A stretch of DNA of 64,000 bases from Verrucomicrobiia bacterium. GTDB taxonomy: Bacteria > Verrucomicrobiota > Verrucomicrobiia > Limisphaerales > Pedosphaeraceae. The stretch lies in assembly GCA_036268055.1 (NCBI GenBank), contig DATAUW010000001.1, positions 1-64,000 on the forward strand, given 5' to 3'. The position numbers and the translations under genes are program-made. The notes under the pieces were generated by a model. It did no database searches, was not told the DNA's origin, and worked only from the letters and a program-made list of their open reading frames with translations. Numbering within the stretch: position 1 is the first letter of the stretch; each line of letters begins with the position of its first letter. Below, one piece after another: positions 56,297 to 64,000 of this stretch.

Positions 56297-56328
56297 GGTC
56301 AGTTATTGTTTTTCGTGAACCAGCGTAA

Positions 56329-56355
56329 CTTGAGGTCGCAAATTGCGACCTCAAG
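56329..56355. promoter_or_regulatory. Palindrome between atpA and atpG
   Basis: CTTGAGGTCGCAA and its complement TTGCGACCTCAAG around a single central A (56329-56341, 56343-56355). It is the only large gap in the operon. In RNA it makes a strong stem of about 11 bp with a small loop; no T run follows, so it is better read as an mRNA processing/stability element or protein-binding site than a terminator. Confidence 0.6.
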
Positions 56356-56433
56356 ATTGCAAGAAACTGCATCGCAATCGTTAATGTCGGCTACTGATTC
56401 AATGAACATATCAATTCTCTTAATCCCGGAGAC

Positions 56434-57966
56434 TTATTTATAAGTCTGCTTAAAATCGGTAACGGCTGATTTCAGTTCACCAGCCAGCGCATCCGAAATG
56501 GCTTTTTCCTTCGAGATTTTGCCCATCAAATCGGCTTTGCGGCTCGTGAGATATTCCGTGAGTTTCTTTTGGAAATCCTTGAGCTTATCCACGGCGACGT
56601 CGTCCATAAAACCGTTTTGAACGGTCCAGAGAATTGCGGCCTGCACTTCAACCGGGATCGGGTTGTATTGCGGCTGTTTGAAAACTTCCACGATGCGTTT
56701 GCCGCGCTCGAGTTGCGCCTGGGTTTTTGCGTCGAGGTCGGAACCGAACTGCGCGAACGCCGCCAATTCACGGAACTGTGCGAGATCGCCTTTGATACGC
56801 CCAGCGACTTGTTTCATCGCCTTGATTTGCGCGGCAGAACCGACGCGCGACACCGACAGACCGACCGAAATCGCGGGACGAATACCTTGATAGAACAAAT
56901 CCGTTTCCAGATAAATCTGGCCGTCCGTGATCGAAATGACGTTCGTCGGAATGTAAGCCGAGACGTCGCCCGCTTGCGTCTCGATGATCGGCAGTGCGGT
57001 CAACGAACCGTTGCCATACTTTTCACTCACGCGCGCCGAGCGTTCGAGCAAACGGCTGTGCAAATAGAACACGTCACCGGGATACGCTTCACGGCCCGAA
57101 GGACGCTTCAACACGAGCGACACCTGGCGATATGCCACGGCGTGCTTGGAAAGATCATCAAAAATAATCAAGGCATCCATGCCGTTATCCATGAACCATT
57201 CGCCCATCGCCGCGCCGGCGAACGGAGCAAGATACTGGTTGGTCGCGGAATCGGAAGCGGCGGCCACCACGACGATCGAGTAAGGCATCGCACCGGATTC
57301 TTCGAGGACGTTGATAACGCGTGCGACATTCGATTGCTTTTGGCCGACTGCCACGTAGATGCTGTAGATGGGACGGAAATCCTTGTCGCCCGAGCCTTCG
57401 TTCGCCTTGTTGATGCGGGCCTGATTGATCATCGTGTCCACGCCGATGGTCGTCTTGCCGGTCGAACGATCACCGATGATCAATTCGCGCTGGCCGCGGC
57501 CAATGGGAATCATCGCGTCCACCGCCATGATGCCGGTTTGCAACGGCTGGCTAACGGAACGGCGTTTGATGATGCCGGGCGCAATTTTTTCGACGGGATA
57601 ATTGGCCTCGGCTTTGATCGGGCCTTTGCCGTCAATCGGCTGGCCGAGTGAGTTCACCACGCGCCCGAGCAACCCCTTGCCGACGGGCACCTGAAGCAGT
57701 TTGCCTGTGGTGCGCACTTCCTGGCCTTCGGTGATGGAAGTATAATCACCGAGAATGATGGCGCCGACTTCGTTTTCTTCCAGGTTCAGCGCGAGACCGA
57801 CCACGCCGTTGCCGAAGTCCAACATTTCATTGAGCATGGCGTCGGTCAGACCTTCGATCTTCGCCACGCCGTCGCCGATTTCGCGGACGATGCCGACATT
57901 CTGGCGCGACACCGAAGTTTTGATGCCGGAGATTTGCGCTTCAATTTCTTGCAGTAAGTTACTCAT
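56434..57966 (-). CDS. atpA: ATP synthase alpha subunit
   Basis: 510 aa. Walker [14 protein letters not shown] (usual form is GDRQTGKT), [31 protein letters not shown] and [18 protein letters not shown] are intact. Non-catalytic nucleotide site of F1. The C-terminus ends VTDFKQTYK. 16 nt after atpH. Confidence 0.97.
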   Translation of the reverse strand: MSNLLQEIEAQISGIKTSVSRQNVGIVREIGDGVAKIEGLTDAMLNEMLDFGNGVVGLALNLEENEVGAIILGDYTSITEGQEVRTTGKLLQVPVGKGLLGRVVNSLGQPIDGKGPIKAEANYPVEKIAPGIIKRRSVSQPLQTGIMAVDAMIPIGRGQRELIIGDRSTGKTTIGVDTMINQARINKANEGSGDKDFRPIYSIYVAVGQKQSNVARVINVLEESGAMPYSIVVVAAASDSATNQYLAPFAGAAMGEWFMDNGMDALIIFDDLSKHAVAYRQVSLVLKRPSGREAYPGDVFYLHSRLLERSARVSEKYGNGSLTALPIIETQAGDVSAYIPTNVISITDGQIYLETDLFYQGIRPAISVGLSVSRVGSAAQIKAMKQVAGRIKGDLAQFRELAAFAQFGSDLDAKTQAQLERGKRIVEVFKQPQYNPIPVEVQAAILWTVQNGFMDDVAVDKLKDFQKKLTEYLTSRKADLMGKISKEKAISDALAGELKSAVTDFKQTYK

Positions 57967-57982
57967 AAATTAATCAGTCGGG

Positions 57983-58375
57983 TTAAAATGCCTCGCGCAG
58001 GTTTTCCAAACGCGCACGGACGCTTCCATCATAAACATCACTGCCCACCTGGATGCGCAGGCCGCCGAGCAACGCGGGATTTTGGGCAAATGAAATATCT
58101 AAGCCCGCGCCATATTTCTTGCTGAGATCGGACTTCACCGCCGTTTGCTGGTCGGGCGAAAGCACCGTGGCGCTCTCCACCTTCGCGGTGCGGCGTGCGA
58201 TGTCGAGTTTTACCAGTCGCTGCAAATGCGTGAGGATGGACACGTAACCGCGCGGCTTCTGCGCGATGACCAGTTGCACCGCCTGGCGAACACGATTTTC
58301 GTCGAGCAATCCATTGGCCGTGCAACTGTGGAACAGTTGCTTGGCGTCGCGCCGGGCTTGTTTGGAGATTTTCAT
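57983..58375 (-). CDS. atpH: ATP synthase delta subunit (short form)
   Basis: 130 aa, against the usual 170-180. Recognisable by TAKVESATVLSPDQQTAVKSDLSKKYG and NPALLGGLRIQVGSDVYDGSVRARLENLREAF, the C-terminal half of the family. The N-terminal helical half is shortened (KISKQARRDAKQLFHSCTANGLLDENRVRQAV...). Position in the operon makes the call secure. Confidence 0.9.
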   Translation of the reverse strand: MKISKQARRDAKQLFHSCTANGLLDENRVRQAVQLVIAQKPRGYVSILTHLQRLVKLDIARRTAKVESATVLSPDQQTAVKSDLSKKYGAGLDISFAQNPALLGGLRIQVGSDVYDGSVRARLENLREAF

Positions 58376-58385
58376 TTATCCAGAA

Positions 58386-58937
58386 TCACGCGGCCAGTTG
58401 CCGGCTGGTTTCGTCAGCAAGACGTTTCTGGTCGTCCGGCGTAAGCACTTTGCCGGTGACTTTGCTGGTCGTATCCACCACCAGACGTCCGACTTCACGG
58501 CGCAAATCGCCGAGCATGCGGACGCGTTCCTGTTCGGCGGCTTCGCGGGCCTTCGCAATGATCTGCGCGGCTTCGGCGATGGCCTTTTGCGTTTCCTGCT
58601 CCTGCACGCGGGCGGCGGCGGCGCGAGCTTCTTCAATCAATTTATTGGCTTGGACATTCGCCTGATTCAAAACTTCCTGGCGCGAGGCTTCGGTGCGGGC
58701 CAATTCGGATTTGATCTTGTCGGCATTCGCCAAACCATCGGCAATGCGCTGGCGGCGTTCCGCTAAAATTTTCAAAACCGGGCGATACGCGAAAACGGCG
58801 AGCAACGCGGCCACAATGCAAAAGCTGACCGCCTGCGAAATCAAATGCGGCGTGTCAACGGCAAATGTCTTCCCGGTGGACCGTGCCGTTTCGGCCAGGT
58901 CGCTGGCCATATTTGCTAACATGACAAAGTGATTCAT
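58386..58937 (-). CDS. atpF: ATP synthase b subunit
   Basis: 183 aa. One transmembrane helix (FCIVAALLAVFAYRPVL, about residues 39-55), then a long charged helix (AERRQRIADGLANADKIKSELARTEASRQEV... to LRREVGRLVVDTTSKVTGKVLTPDDQKRL), typical of the peripheral stator. 10 nt before atpH. Confidence 0.93.
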   Translation of the reverse strand: MNHFVMLANMASDLAETARSTGKTFAVDTPHLISQAVSFCIVAALLAVFAYRPVLKILAERRQRIADGLANADKIKSELARTEASRQEVLNQANVQANKLIEEARAAAARVQEQETQKAIAEAAQIIAKAREAAEQERVRMLGDLRREVGRLVVDTTSKVTGKVLTPDDQKRLADETSRQLAA

Positions 58938-59005
58938 AGATCAACGCTTTAAAGTGGGTGCGAACCCAACCGGGCCCGCACCCATCAATTATCCACAGTA
59001 AACTC

Positions 59006-59218
59006 TTACTTCACGAGGAAGAGAGCATAGAACACGATGGCTTCAGCGAAGGCGATTGCGAGAATCGACTGCACCAGAATTGGTGTCGCAGCGCCGGGAT
59101 TGCGTCCCACCGCTTCCGAAGCCTTCATGCCAATGAAACCCACGCCCAGCGCGCCACCGAGGGCGGCCAAACCGACGTGAAGATTTCCCGATACTTCTGC
59201 CAACATAGGCGTTAACAT
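59006..59218 (-). CDS. atpE: ATP synthase c subunit
   Basis: 70 aa from ATG 59218, which has an AAGGAAAATAT ribosome binding site; the frame's earlier GTG at 59242 is less convincing. Two helices, with the loop GMKASEAVGRNPGAATPILVQ and the ion-binding Glu59 in AIAFAEAIVFYAL. The AE-A context and lack of a Gln/Ser-Thr network favour a proton ring over sodium. Confidence 0.95.
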   Translation of the reverse strand: MLTPMLAEVSGNLHVGLAALGGALGVGFIGMKASEAVGRNPGAATPILVQSILAIAFAEAIVFYALFLVK

Positions 59219-59283
59219 ATATTTTCCTTTTTTGTTGCTCACCGGCTCCCGCGATTGAACACGGTCAAACCGGCGAAATCGTT

Positions 59284-60195
59284 TTAATGGTGGGCGTGAT
59301 CGTGTCCCTCATCATGCGGCATGATCAACATCGTGAACACCGCCGTCAACAGCATGAACACCAGCGCCTGAATGACTCCGACCAGCAATTCCATGAAATA
59401 AAAGGGTATCGGCAGCAGCCAACCCAGGCCGGGTATGAGGTTGGACATCGTTTCCAGCATGTTTTCACCCGCGAAAATATTGCCGTAAAGACGAAAGCTT
59501 AGCGAAACTGGACGGAACAGGATTGAGAAGATTTCCAGGAACCCGACCGCGAAAAATACCACGATGAGCAGCGGCTTAAGCCAGCCTTGCGGATTGCCTT
59601 TGGGCGCGAAGAGATGTTTGAGGAAACCGATCGGACCGTTCGCGTGCAAAGCCCAGTAAATCCAGCAGGCGAAGAAAACCAGCGCCATTGCCATGGTCAT
59701 ATTAAGGTCCGCATTCGCACCACGAAACCAAGGAATGAAAACTTGCGTTCCATCCGATAGCGTTTCCTTCCAACCAACTGTTCCAAAAAACGGAATCAAC
59801 CCGGCCCAATTTGAAAACAAAATGAAGATAAATATGGTGGCGAAAAACCAGAATGTTCTTTTAACCAGGTCCGAACCGATGATGCCTTCCAAAAAGTTAT
59901 AGAGGCTTTCAACCAACCATTCGCAAAAATTTTGCAAGCCCGACGGTACCGCTTGAATATTGCGCGTGGCCATTTGCGCGAAAATAATCAGGCCCAGCGC
60001 CACAATCCACGTCACCACCATCGAATTGGTAATCGGGAAACCGGCGACGCGGGCAATCTCAGTCGCCGTCGGAGAGACGCCCTTTTCGGCATGGCTCTCG
60101 GCAACTTTTTCAGCCGTCTGGGCGCTGACCGCACTGCGCCCCATCAAGGGAGCGAAGGCCAGCATGAGTATTAGGATTACTTTTACGAACTTCAT
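59284..60195 (-). CDS. atpB: ATP synthase a subunit
   Basis: 303 aa from ATG 60195; the frame runs to 60297 but the inner start gives a signal-like N-terminus (VKVILILMLAFAPLMGRSAVSA). Several membrane helices, with the conserved Arg region (LFRPVSLSFRLYGNIFAGENMLE). N-terminal 60-residue periplasmic/leader part is longer than usual. First gene of the operon, upstream of atpE; no atpI-type gene precedes it. Confidence 0.92.
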   Translation of the reverse strand: MKFVKVILILMLAFAPLMGRSAVSAQTAEKVAESHAEKGVSPTATEIARVAGFPITNSMVVTWIVALGLIIFAQMATRNIQAVPSGLQNFCEWLVESLYNFLEGIIGSDLVKRTFWFFATIFIFILFSNWAGLIPFFGTVGWKETLSDGTQVFIPWFRGANADLNMTMAMALVFFACWIYWALHANGPIGFLKHLFAPKGNPQGWLKPLLIVVFFAVGFLEIFSILFRPVSLSFRLYGNIFAGENMLETMSNLIPGLGWLLPIPFYFMELLVGVIQALVFMLLTAVFTMLIMPHDEGHDHAHH

Positions 60196-60446
60196 CACAA
60201 TCAAAATTCCCGTCGGTTTCGAGGGACACCTATCGCCGTTAATTCGATATTGCGCCTGAAAGCGGGGGGAAAGTTGCCTCATCGTGAAAAATTTCACAAG
60301 CGTTTTTTTCAGAAAACTTGAGGGCGAGGTTCAGAGTTAAATCCCGCCTTAAAAAATGGTTAATAAATGGGGCTCGTCCCGCCGGGTTAACAACTTGAAT
60401 TTCAGCGGTTCGCGCCCGTCCGACGCATCTTGCAAGGCAGACCAGA
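60196..60446. other. Intergenic region between the permease and atpB
   Basis: 250 nt that should hold the atp operon promoter; short frames over it overlap the permease end and have no support. No repeat or structured RNA identified. Confidence 0.4.
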
Positions 60447-61658
60447 TTACGAGCTTGGCGAGAGATATTCCGCCACGTCGGTACGATAGGCTTTCAATGC
60501 GGGCACAATTCCTGCCAATGCGCCGAGCGTAATCAACGCCACCGGAGCCCAAAACATTACCTGATTAAATTTCATCGGCTCAATTACAACACCGGTTTGA
60601 GCACGAATAATATGCGCGGCCACAATCATGATAATGGCATAAAATAAAAACGCGATTGCCATGCCAAGCGCAGAAATACTCGCCGCTTCGAGCAGAATCG
60701 CGCCGAAGATGGTTCGACGCCTTGCGCCGAGCGCGCGCAGAATGGCAATTTCACGACGCCGCTCGTTCATTGAATTATAAATGCTCGCGAGAATCGAAGC
60801 ACTTGTCACCAATGCCACGAGATACGAAACCAATTCCAACACGCTATCCACCCAGCCGATTTTGTTGAATAATTCCACCATCACCTGCCCGATCGGCCAC
60901 GCGAATGTCAGCCGCTTGCCTTCCTTGTTGTACATCGTGTTGAGCCGGAAACCCGCGGCAGCCGCGCCTTCCTTCAACTTCACCAGCACAGCGCTGACTT
61001 CGGTCACATTGTCAGGATTATGGCCGGTCATTCGCTGGATGCCTTCAAGCGGAATCCAGATGACGCGATCGGCCGGCGTGTTCGACGGCATCAAAATCCC
61101 GACGACCACATAGGTCTCCGAGTGCTGGTCTTTCTCATTATAGATCAAACCGTGATACGGATGAAAAACATCGCCGCGATTGAGATTCATTTTTTGCGCG
61201 ACGAAACTGCCCACGACGGCTTCGCGCAAGGTGGGATCAAAAATCCGGCCGCCGGGTTGGAATTCGTAGTGGCGCCCGGGAGCATATTCCGCGCGCTCGA
61301 ATAATTCCGGCAGCGTGCCGACGAGCCGGTAGCCGTGATAATTATCTCCCACCGCAATCGGCACGGCGAGATCCACGTTCGGATTATTTTTGATTTCCTG
61401 GTAATCGCTCCACTCGATATTTCCCGGCGAAGCTTCAAGATGAAATATGGCGTTCAACACCAACTGCAACTTCGCCCCACGCGCGCCCAGCACGGCGTCG
61501 AACCCGCCATTTACGCCCGTAAATACCGCACTGGATTGCGTCTTCACCGCCCACACAGACATCAGCAATCCCCCGCCGAGTGCGATGGACAGCGCGGTCA
61601 CGATAGTCGAGAGCGCGTGCTGTCGCAGACTGCGAAATACTACCAACCACAGCGTCAC
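60447..61658 (-). CDS. ABC transporter permease (FtsX/MacB-type)
   Basis: 403 aa. First helix (TIVTALSIALGGGLLMSVWAV), large periplasmic domain (about 50-270), then three C-terminal helices (VLELVSYLVALVTSASILASIYNSM, ILLEAASISALGMAIAFLFYAIIMIV, VMFWAPVALITLGALAGIVPAL) with the cytosolic ERRREIAILRALGARRRTIF motif of FtsX-type permeases. The ATG overlaps the ATPase stop (61655-61658). Likely exports or extracts a lipid or peptide, LolC/MacB style. Confidence 0.85.
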   Translation of the reverse strand: MTLWLVVFRSLRQHALSTIVTALSIALGGGLLMSVWAVKTQSSAVFTGVNGGFDAVLGARGAKLQLVLNAIFHLEASPGNIEWSDYQEIKNNPNVDLAVPIAVGDNYHGYRLVGTLPELFERAEYAPGRHYEFQPGGRIFDPTLREAVVGSFVAQKMNLNRGDVFHPYHGLIYNEKDQHSETYVVVGILMPSNTPADRVIWIPLEGIQRMTGHNPDNVTEVSAVLVKLKEGAAAAGFRLNTMYNKEGKRLTFAWPIGQVMVELFNKIGWVDSVLELVSYLVALVTSASILASIYNSMNERRREIAILRALGARRRTIFGAILLEAASISALGMAIAFLFYAIIMIVAAHIIRAQTGVVIEPMKFNQVMFWAPVALITLGALAGIVPALKAYRTDVAEYLSPSS

Positions 61659-62338
61659 GTCCGCACCTCTGGCGCGGTGGCGCGGTTTATTTTTGCGAGT
61701 GAATGGACGTGTTCAAATTTGGCGAGCACTTCGCGGTCATGGCTCACAATCAATAAGGCCGCGCCATTTTCCGCGCATGCTTCGCGGATCAACGCCAAGG
61801 CTTCGCCGGCATTTTTGTGATCGAGGTTGCCGGTAGGTTCATCCGCGAGGACAAGTCTGGGATGATTCGCCAGCGCGCGCGCCACCGCAACGCGTTGCTG
61901 CTGGCCAGTGGAAAGTTGCCGGGGATAATGTCGCAGCCGCTGGCCCAAGCCAACGCGTTCAAGCAAGTGCTGGGCAAATTCGCGATCTACTCCCGGGCCG
62001 AACGACATGCCAAGCAAAACATTTTCGAGACAGGTGTAGCCTTGCAAGAGATTGAACGTCTGGAAAATATAACCGACCGTAGTCGCCCGCAGGCGATCGC
62101 GCGCGGGTTCACTCAAAGCCGACATTTCTCGTCCGGCAAGCAGGATTGAACCCGAGTCCGGCTTGAGGATTCCCGCGATGAGATGAAGAAAGGTGGTTTT
62201 CCCCGAACCGCTTTCGCCGCTCAAGGCACATTGCGCCTTTTCGGCGAGGTCGAAGGATTCAATGTCCACAACCGTATGAATTTCGCCGTCCGGGGAACAA
62301 AACGATTTTTTGAGCTGTCTTATCTCTAGCAGCGGCAT
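61655..62338 (-). CDS. ABC transporter ATP-binding protein (LolD-type)
   Basis: 227 aa from ATG 62338 (the frame also starts at 62347 with no better site). Walker A SGESGSGKTTFLHL, Q-loop TVGYIFQTFNLLQGYTCLENVLLG, signature QLSTGQQQRVAVARAL (Thr in place of the second Ser/Gly), Walker B RLVLADEPTGNLD, H-loop IVSHD. Partner of the FtsX-type permease, four-base overlap. Confidence 0.9.
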   Translation of the reverse strand: MPLLEIRQLKKSFCSPDGEIHTVVDIESFDLAEKAQCALSGESGSGKTTFLHLIAGILKPDSGSILLAGREMSALSEPARDRLRATTVGYIFQTFNLLQGYTCLENVLLGMSFGPGVDREFAQHLLERVGLGQRLRHYPRQLSTGQQQRVAVARALANHPRLVLADEPTGNLDHKNAGEALALIREACAENGAALLIVSHDREVLAKFEHVHSLAKINRATAPEVRT

Positions 62339-62570
62339 AATAACCACGATTATGACGACGGAAGTGGTTCCATCGTTCCAATCGCGTCACAGTTAAAAAC
62401 AAATTATCGAGGGTGAATAGAATATTCGCATTCGCGCAAATTATAAGTGGCGCTTCTTGCAAAAGCAGCGTGGATATGCTTGAATCGGAGTGTTCCACGC
62501 GGTGATGCATCTGTGCCGCACCATGCGAGAACCGTGTGAGAGTAACTATAGTCAGATTGAGAGTGAATTC

Positions 62571-64000
62571 GTGAGTTGCAGGCGTTTATCAGGTGGCTCG
62601 GTCGTTTTAGTCCTTCTCTTTTGGGCTGCAACCGCCTTTCCCGCCCAATTAACCAACGCCATCTGGCAATCTATGGACCGCGCGCCGAATGTTGCTGCGG
62701 CCTCTTCCCCTTGGATTCACCCGCAAGTATTTCACAGTTTCAATCTCAACCATGCCGCGTTGCGCGCGCTGCTCAATCGCGTGCCGATGGAATTTTCCAG
62801 CAATGCCGCGCCTTCGGAAATATCTCTGCCAATGCCGGACGGTTCGCTCGCCCGGTTCCACATTTTTGAATCGCCGGTGATGGCGTCCGAACTCGCCGCC
62901 AAGTTTCCCGCGCTTAAAACCTATCGCGGTCAGGGCATTGACGATCCGCTGGCCACGGTGCGATTCGATTACACTCCCGCTGGATTTCACGCGCAGATTT
63001 TATCGCCAAACGGCGCGGTGTATCTGGATCCGCTGGAGAAGGGCGAGACGAATTTCTACGCCTGTTATTACAAGCACGATTATCATCGGACCGCGGATGA
63101 TTTTCATTGCCTCGCCGAATCGCCGAATTCGCCGCTCGCGCTGAATAAGCCTACGCCGCTTGGTTTGGCTTACGGCGATAACATGCTGCGCACTTACCGG
63201 CTCGCCTGCGCCGCGACGGCGGAATACGTCGCATTTCAAAGCGCGCCAGACCCGCCGAATGTGCCCGCCGGCATGGCCGCAATCGTGACGGCGATCAATC
63301 GCGTAGATGGCATTTACGAAACGGAAGTGGCGATTCACATGGTGCTCGTCGCCAGCAATGACGCCATTATTTACACCGACACCACAAACGAGCCTTACAG
63401 CAATGCCGACGGCAATGCCATGCTTTCCCAAAATCAGGCGAACCTCGACAATGTCATCGGCGATGCCAATTACGACATCGGCCACGTTTTCAGCACGGGC
63501 GGCGGCGGCATCGCGGGATTGGGCGTCGTTTGCCAAAGCGGAATGAAAGCCCAAGGCGTGACGGGTTTGCCGATGCCCATTGGCGATGCTTTTTATGTAG
63601 ATTATGTCTCGCATGAAATCGGCCACGAGTTTGGCGCGCATCATCCGTTCAATGGCGTGCAGGGAAATTGTGCCGGCACGCAGCGCAATCCGGCGACGGC
63701 TTACGAACCCGGCAGCGGCTCGACGATCATGGCCTACGCGGGAATTTGCGCCGGGGACGATTTGCAGAAACACAGCGACCCGTATTTTCACTCGGTCAAC
63801 CTCGCCGAAATCATCACTTACACGACTCAAGGCGCGGGCAGCAGTTGTCCGGTCCTGACACCAACTGGACGCACCGGCCCCAACGTGGATGCCGGCTCCA
63901 ACTTCACCATTCCCGTCGGCACACCGTTCACGCTCACCGCGACGGGCAGCGATGCCAATACCAACCTGCTCACCTATTGCTGGGAGGAACGCGATCTCGG
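62571..64000 (+). CDS. Secreted metzincin metalloprotease (partial, cut by window end)
   Basis: GTG start at 62571 gives a signal peptide ([17 protein letters not shown]). The propeptide-like segment (about 25-170) precedes a reprolysin-type domain: zinc site [11 protein letters not shown] (HExxHxxGxxH) at 63612, and the Met-turn [10 protein letters not shown]. After it, [22 protein letters not shown] looks like a PKD/Ig-type domain and the frame is open at 64000. The protein is probably much longer. No frame break upstream. Confidence 0.85.
   Translation, partial: MSCRRLSGGSVVLVLLFWAATAFPAQLTNAIWQSMDRAPNVAAASSPWIHPQVFHSFNLNHAALRALLNRVPMEFSSNAAPSEISLPMPDGSLARFHIFESPVMASELAAKFPALKTYRGQGIDDPLATVRFDYTPAGFHAQILSPNGAVYLDPLEKGETNFYACYYKHDYHRTADDFHCLAESPNSPLALNKPTPLGLAYGDNMLRTYRLACAATAEYVAFQSAPDPPNVPAGMAAIVTAINRVDGIYETEVAIHMVLVASNDAIIYTDTTNEPYSNADGNAMLSQNQANLDNVIGDANYDIGHVFSTGGGGIAGLGVVCQSGMKAQGVTGLPMPIGDAFYVDYVSHEIGHEFGAHHPFNGVQGNCAGTQRNPATAYEPGSGSTIMAYAGICAGDDLQKHSDPYFHSVNLAEIITYTTQGAGSSCPVLTPTGRTGPNVDAGSNFTIPVGTPFTLTATGSDANTNLLTYCWEERDL

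Noticed and set aside
60349-60552. 67-codon minus-strand frame at the permease end
   Set aside because: Overlaps the C-terminus of the permease in another frame and has no support.

Overview
The window looks like chromosomal DNA of a free-living, probably soil or sediment, member of the Verrucomicrobiota, closest in style to the Pedosphaera/Limisphaerales group. The evidence is a short secreted protein with a PDxxST-type (VPDSG/PEP-CTERM-like) sorting tail, a formylglycine-type sulfatase, a DUF1080 glycosidase-like protein, an ECF sigma/anti-sigma/von Willebrand operon, lipobox-bearing secreted enzymes for plant polysaccharides, weak Shine-Dalgarno sequences, and several families of dispersed hairpin-rich intergenic repeats. 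This placement is inferred from gene content only.

Layout. 1-1.7 kb: a mosaic array of short hairpins in 2.4 copies, with a fragment repeated near 7.1 kb. 1.9-7.8 kb: a PDxxST-tail secreted protein, a cysteine-less isochorismatase-fold protein, a pyridoxamine-oxidase-fold protein, an orphan 8-TM PAS/PAS histidine kinase and two tiny basic proteins. 7.9-12.3 kb (minus): a four-gene uronate operon (KDPG aldolase, SDR, GH88-type hydrolase, Old-Yellow-Enzyme relative). 12.8-16.9 kb: transketolase, RpiB and rhamnulokinase. 17-24.8 kb: small genes, the molybdate transporter modABC, a beta-barrel protein, a methyltransferase, a membrane protein, a small lipoprotein and HicAB. 24.85-28.41 kb: a 3.5-kb element inserted at tRNA-Val(CAC), bounded by a 24-bp copy of the tRNA 3' end. 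It carries a rolling-circle (HUH) replication gene with one in-frame amber, a frameshifted secreted-protein gene and HigBA, and no recognisable integrase. 28.6-32 kb: a sulfatase, a membrane protein and a nucleotide-pyrophosphatase/phosphodiesterase. 32.1-42.8 kb (minus): a three-gene operon of an ECF sigma factor, a 1244-aa anti-sigma/pseudopilin/Wzz-like/von Willebrand chimera and a 2131-aa membrane protein with a duplicated ectodomain. 43-48.1 kb: nadB, panC, DUF1080, a Calx-beta/Ig protein and a glutaredoxin. 48.3-53.5 kb: a galacturonate/pectin operon (UxaE epimerase, GH28 polygalacturonase, UxaC) followed by PPK2. 53.5-60.2 kb (minus): the complete F1Fo ATP synthase operon in canonical BEFHAGDC order. 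60.4-62.3 kb: an FtsX-type ABC exporter. 62.6 kb to the end: a metzincin metalloprotease cut by the window edge.

How the genes work together. Two loci cover pectin and uronate use: GH28, UxaE and UxaC at 48-53 kb, and GH88, SDR and KDPG aldolase at 8-12 kb. Rhamnulokinase beside transketolase and RpiB would handle rhamnose and pentoses from rhamnogalacturonan. The most unusual system is the sigma/chimera/giant-protein operon. Start/stop overlaps couple the sigma gene to the chimera, and the chimera joins an anti-sigma-like N terminus to periplasmic modules normally found in pilin-like proteins, polysaccharide chain-length regulators and MIDAS adhesive domains. This suggests an envelope-sensing or surface-assembly circuit, but its function is not established by the sequence.
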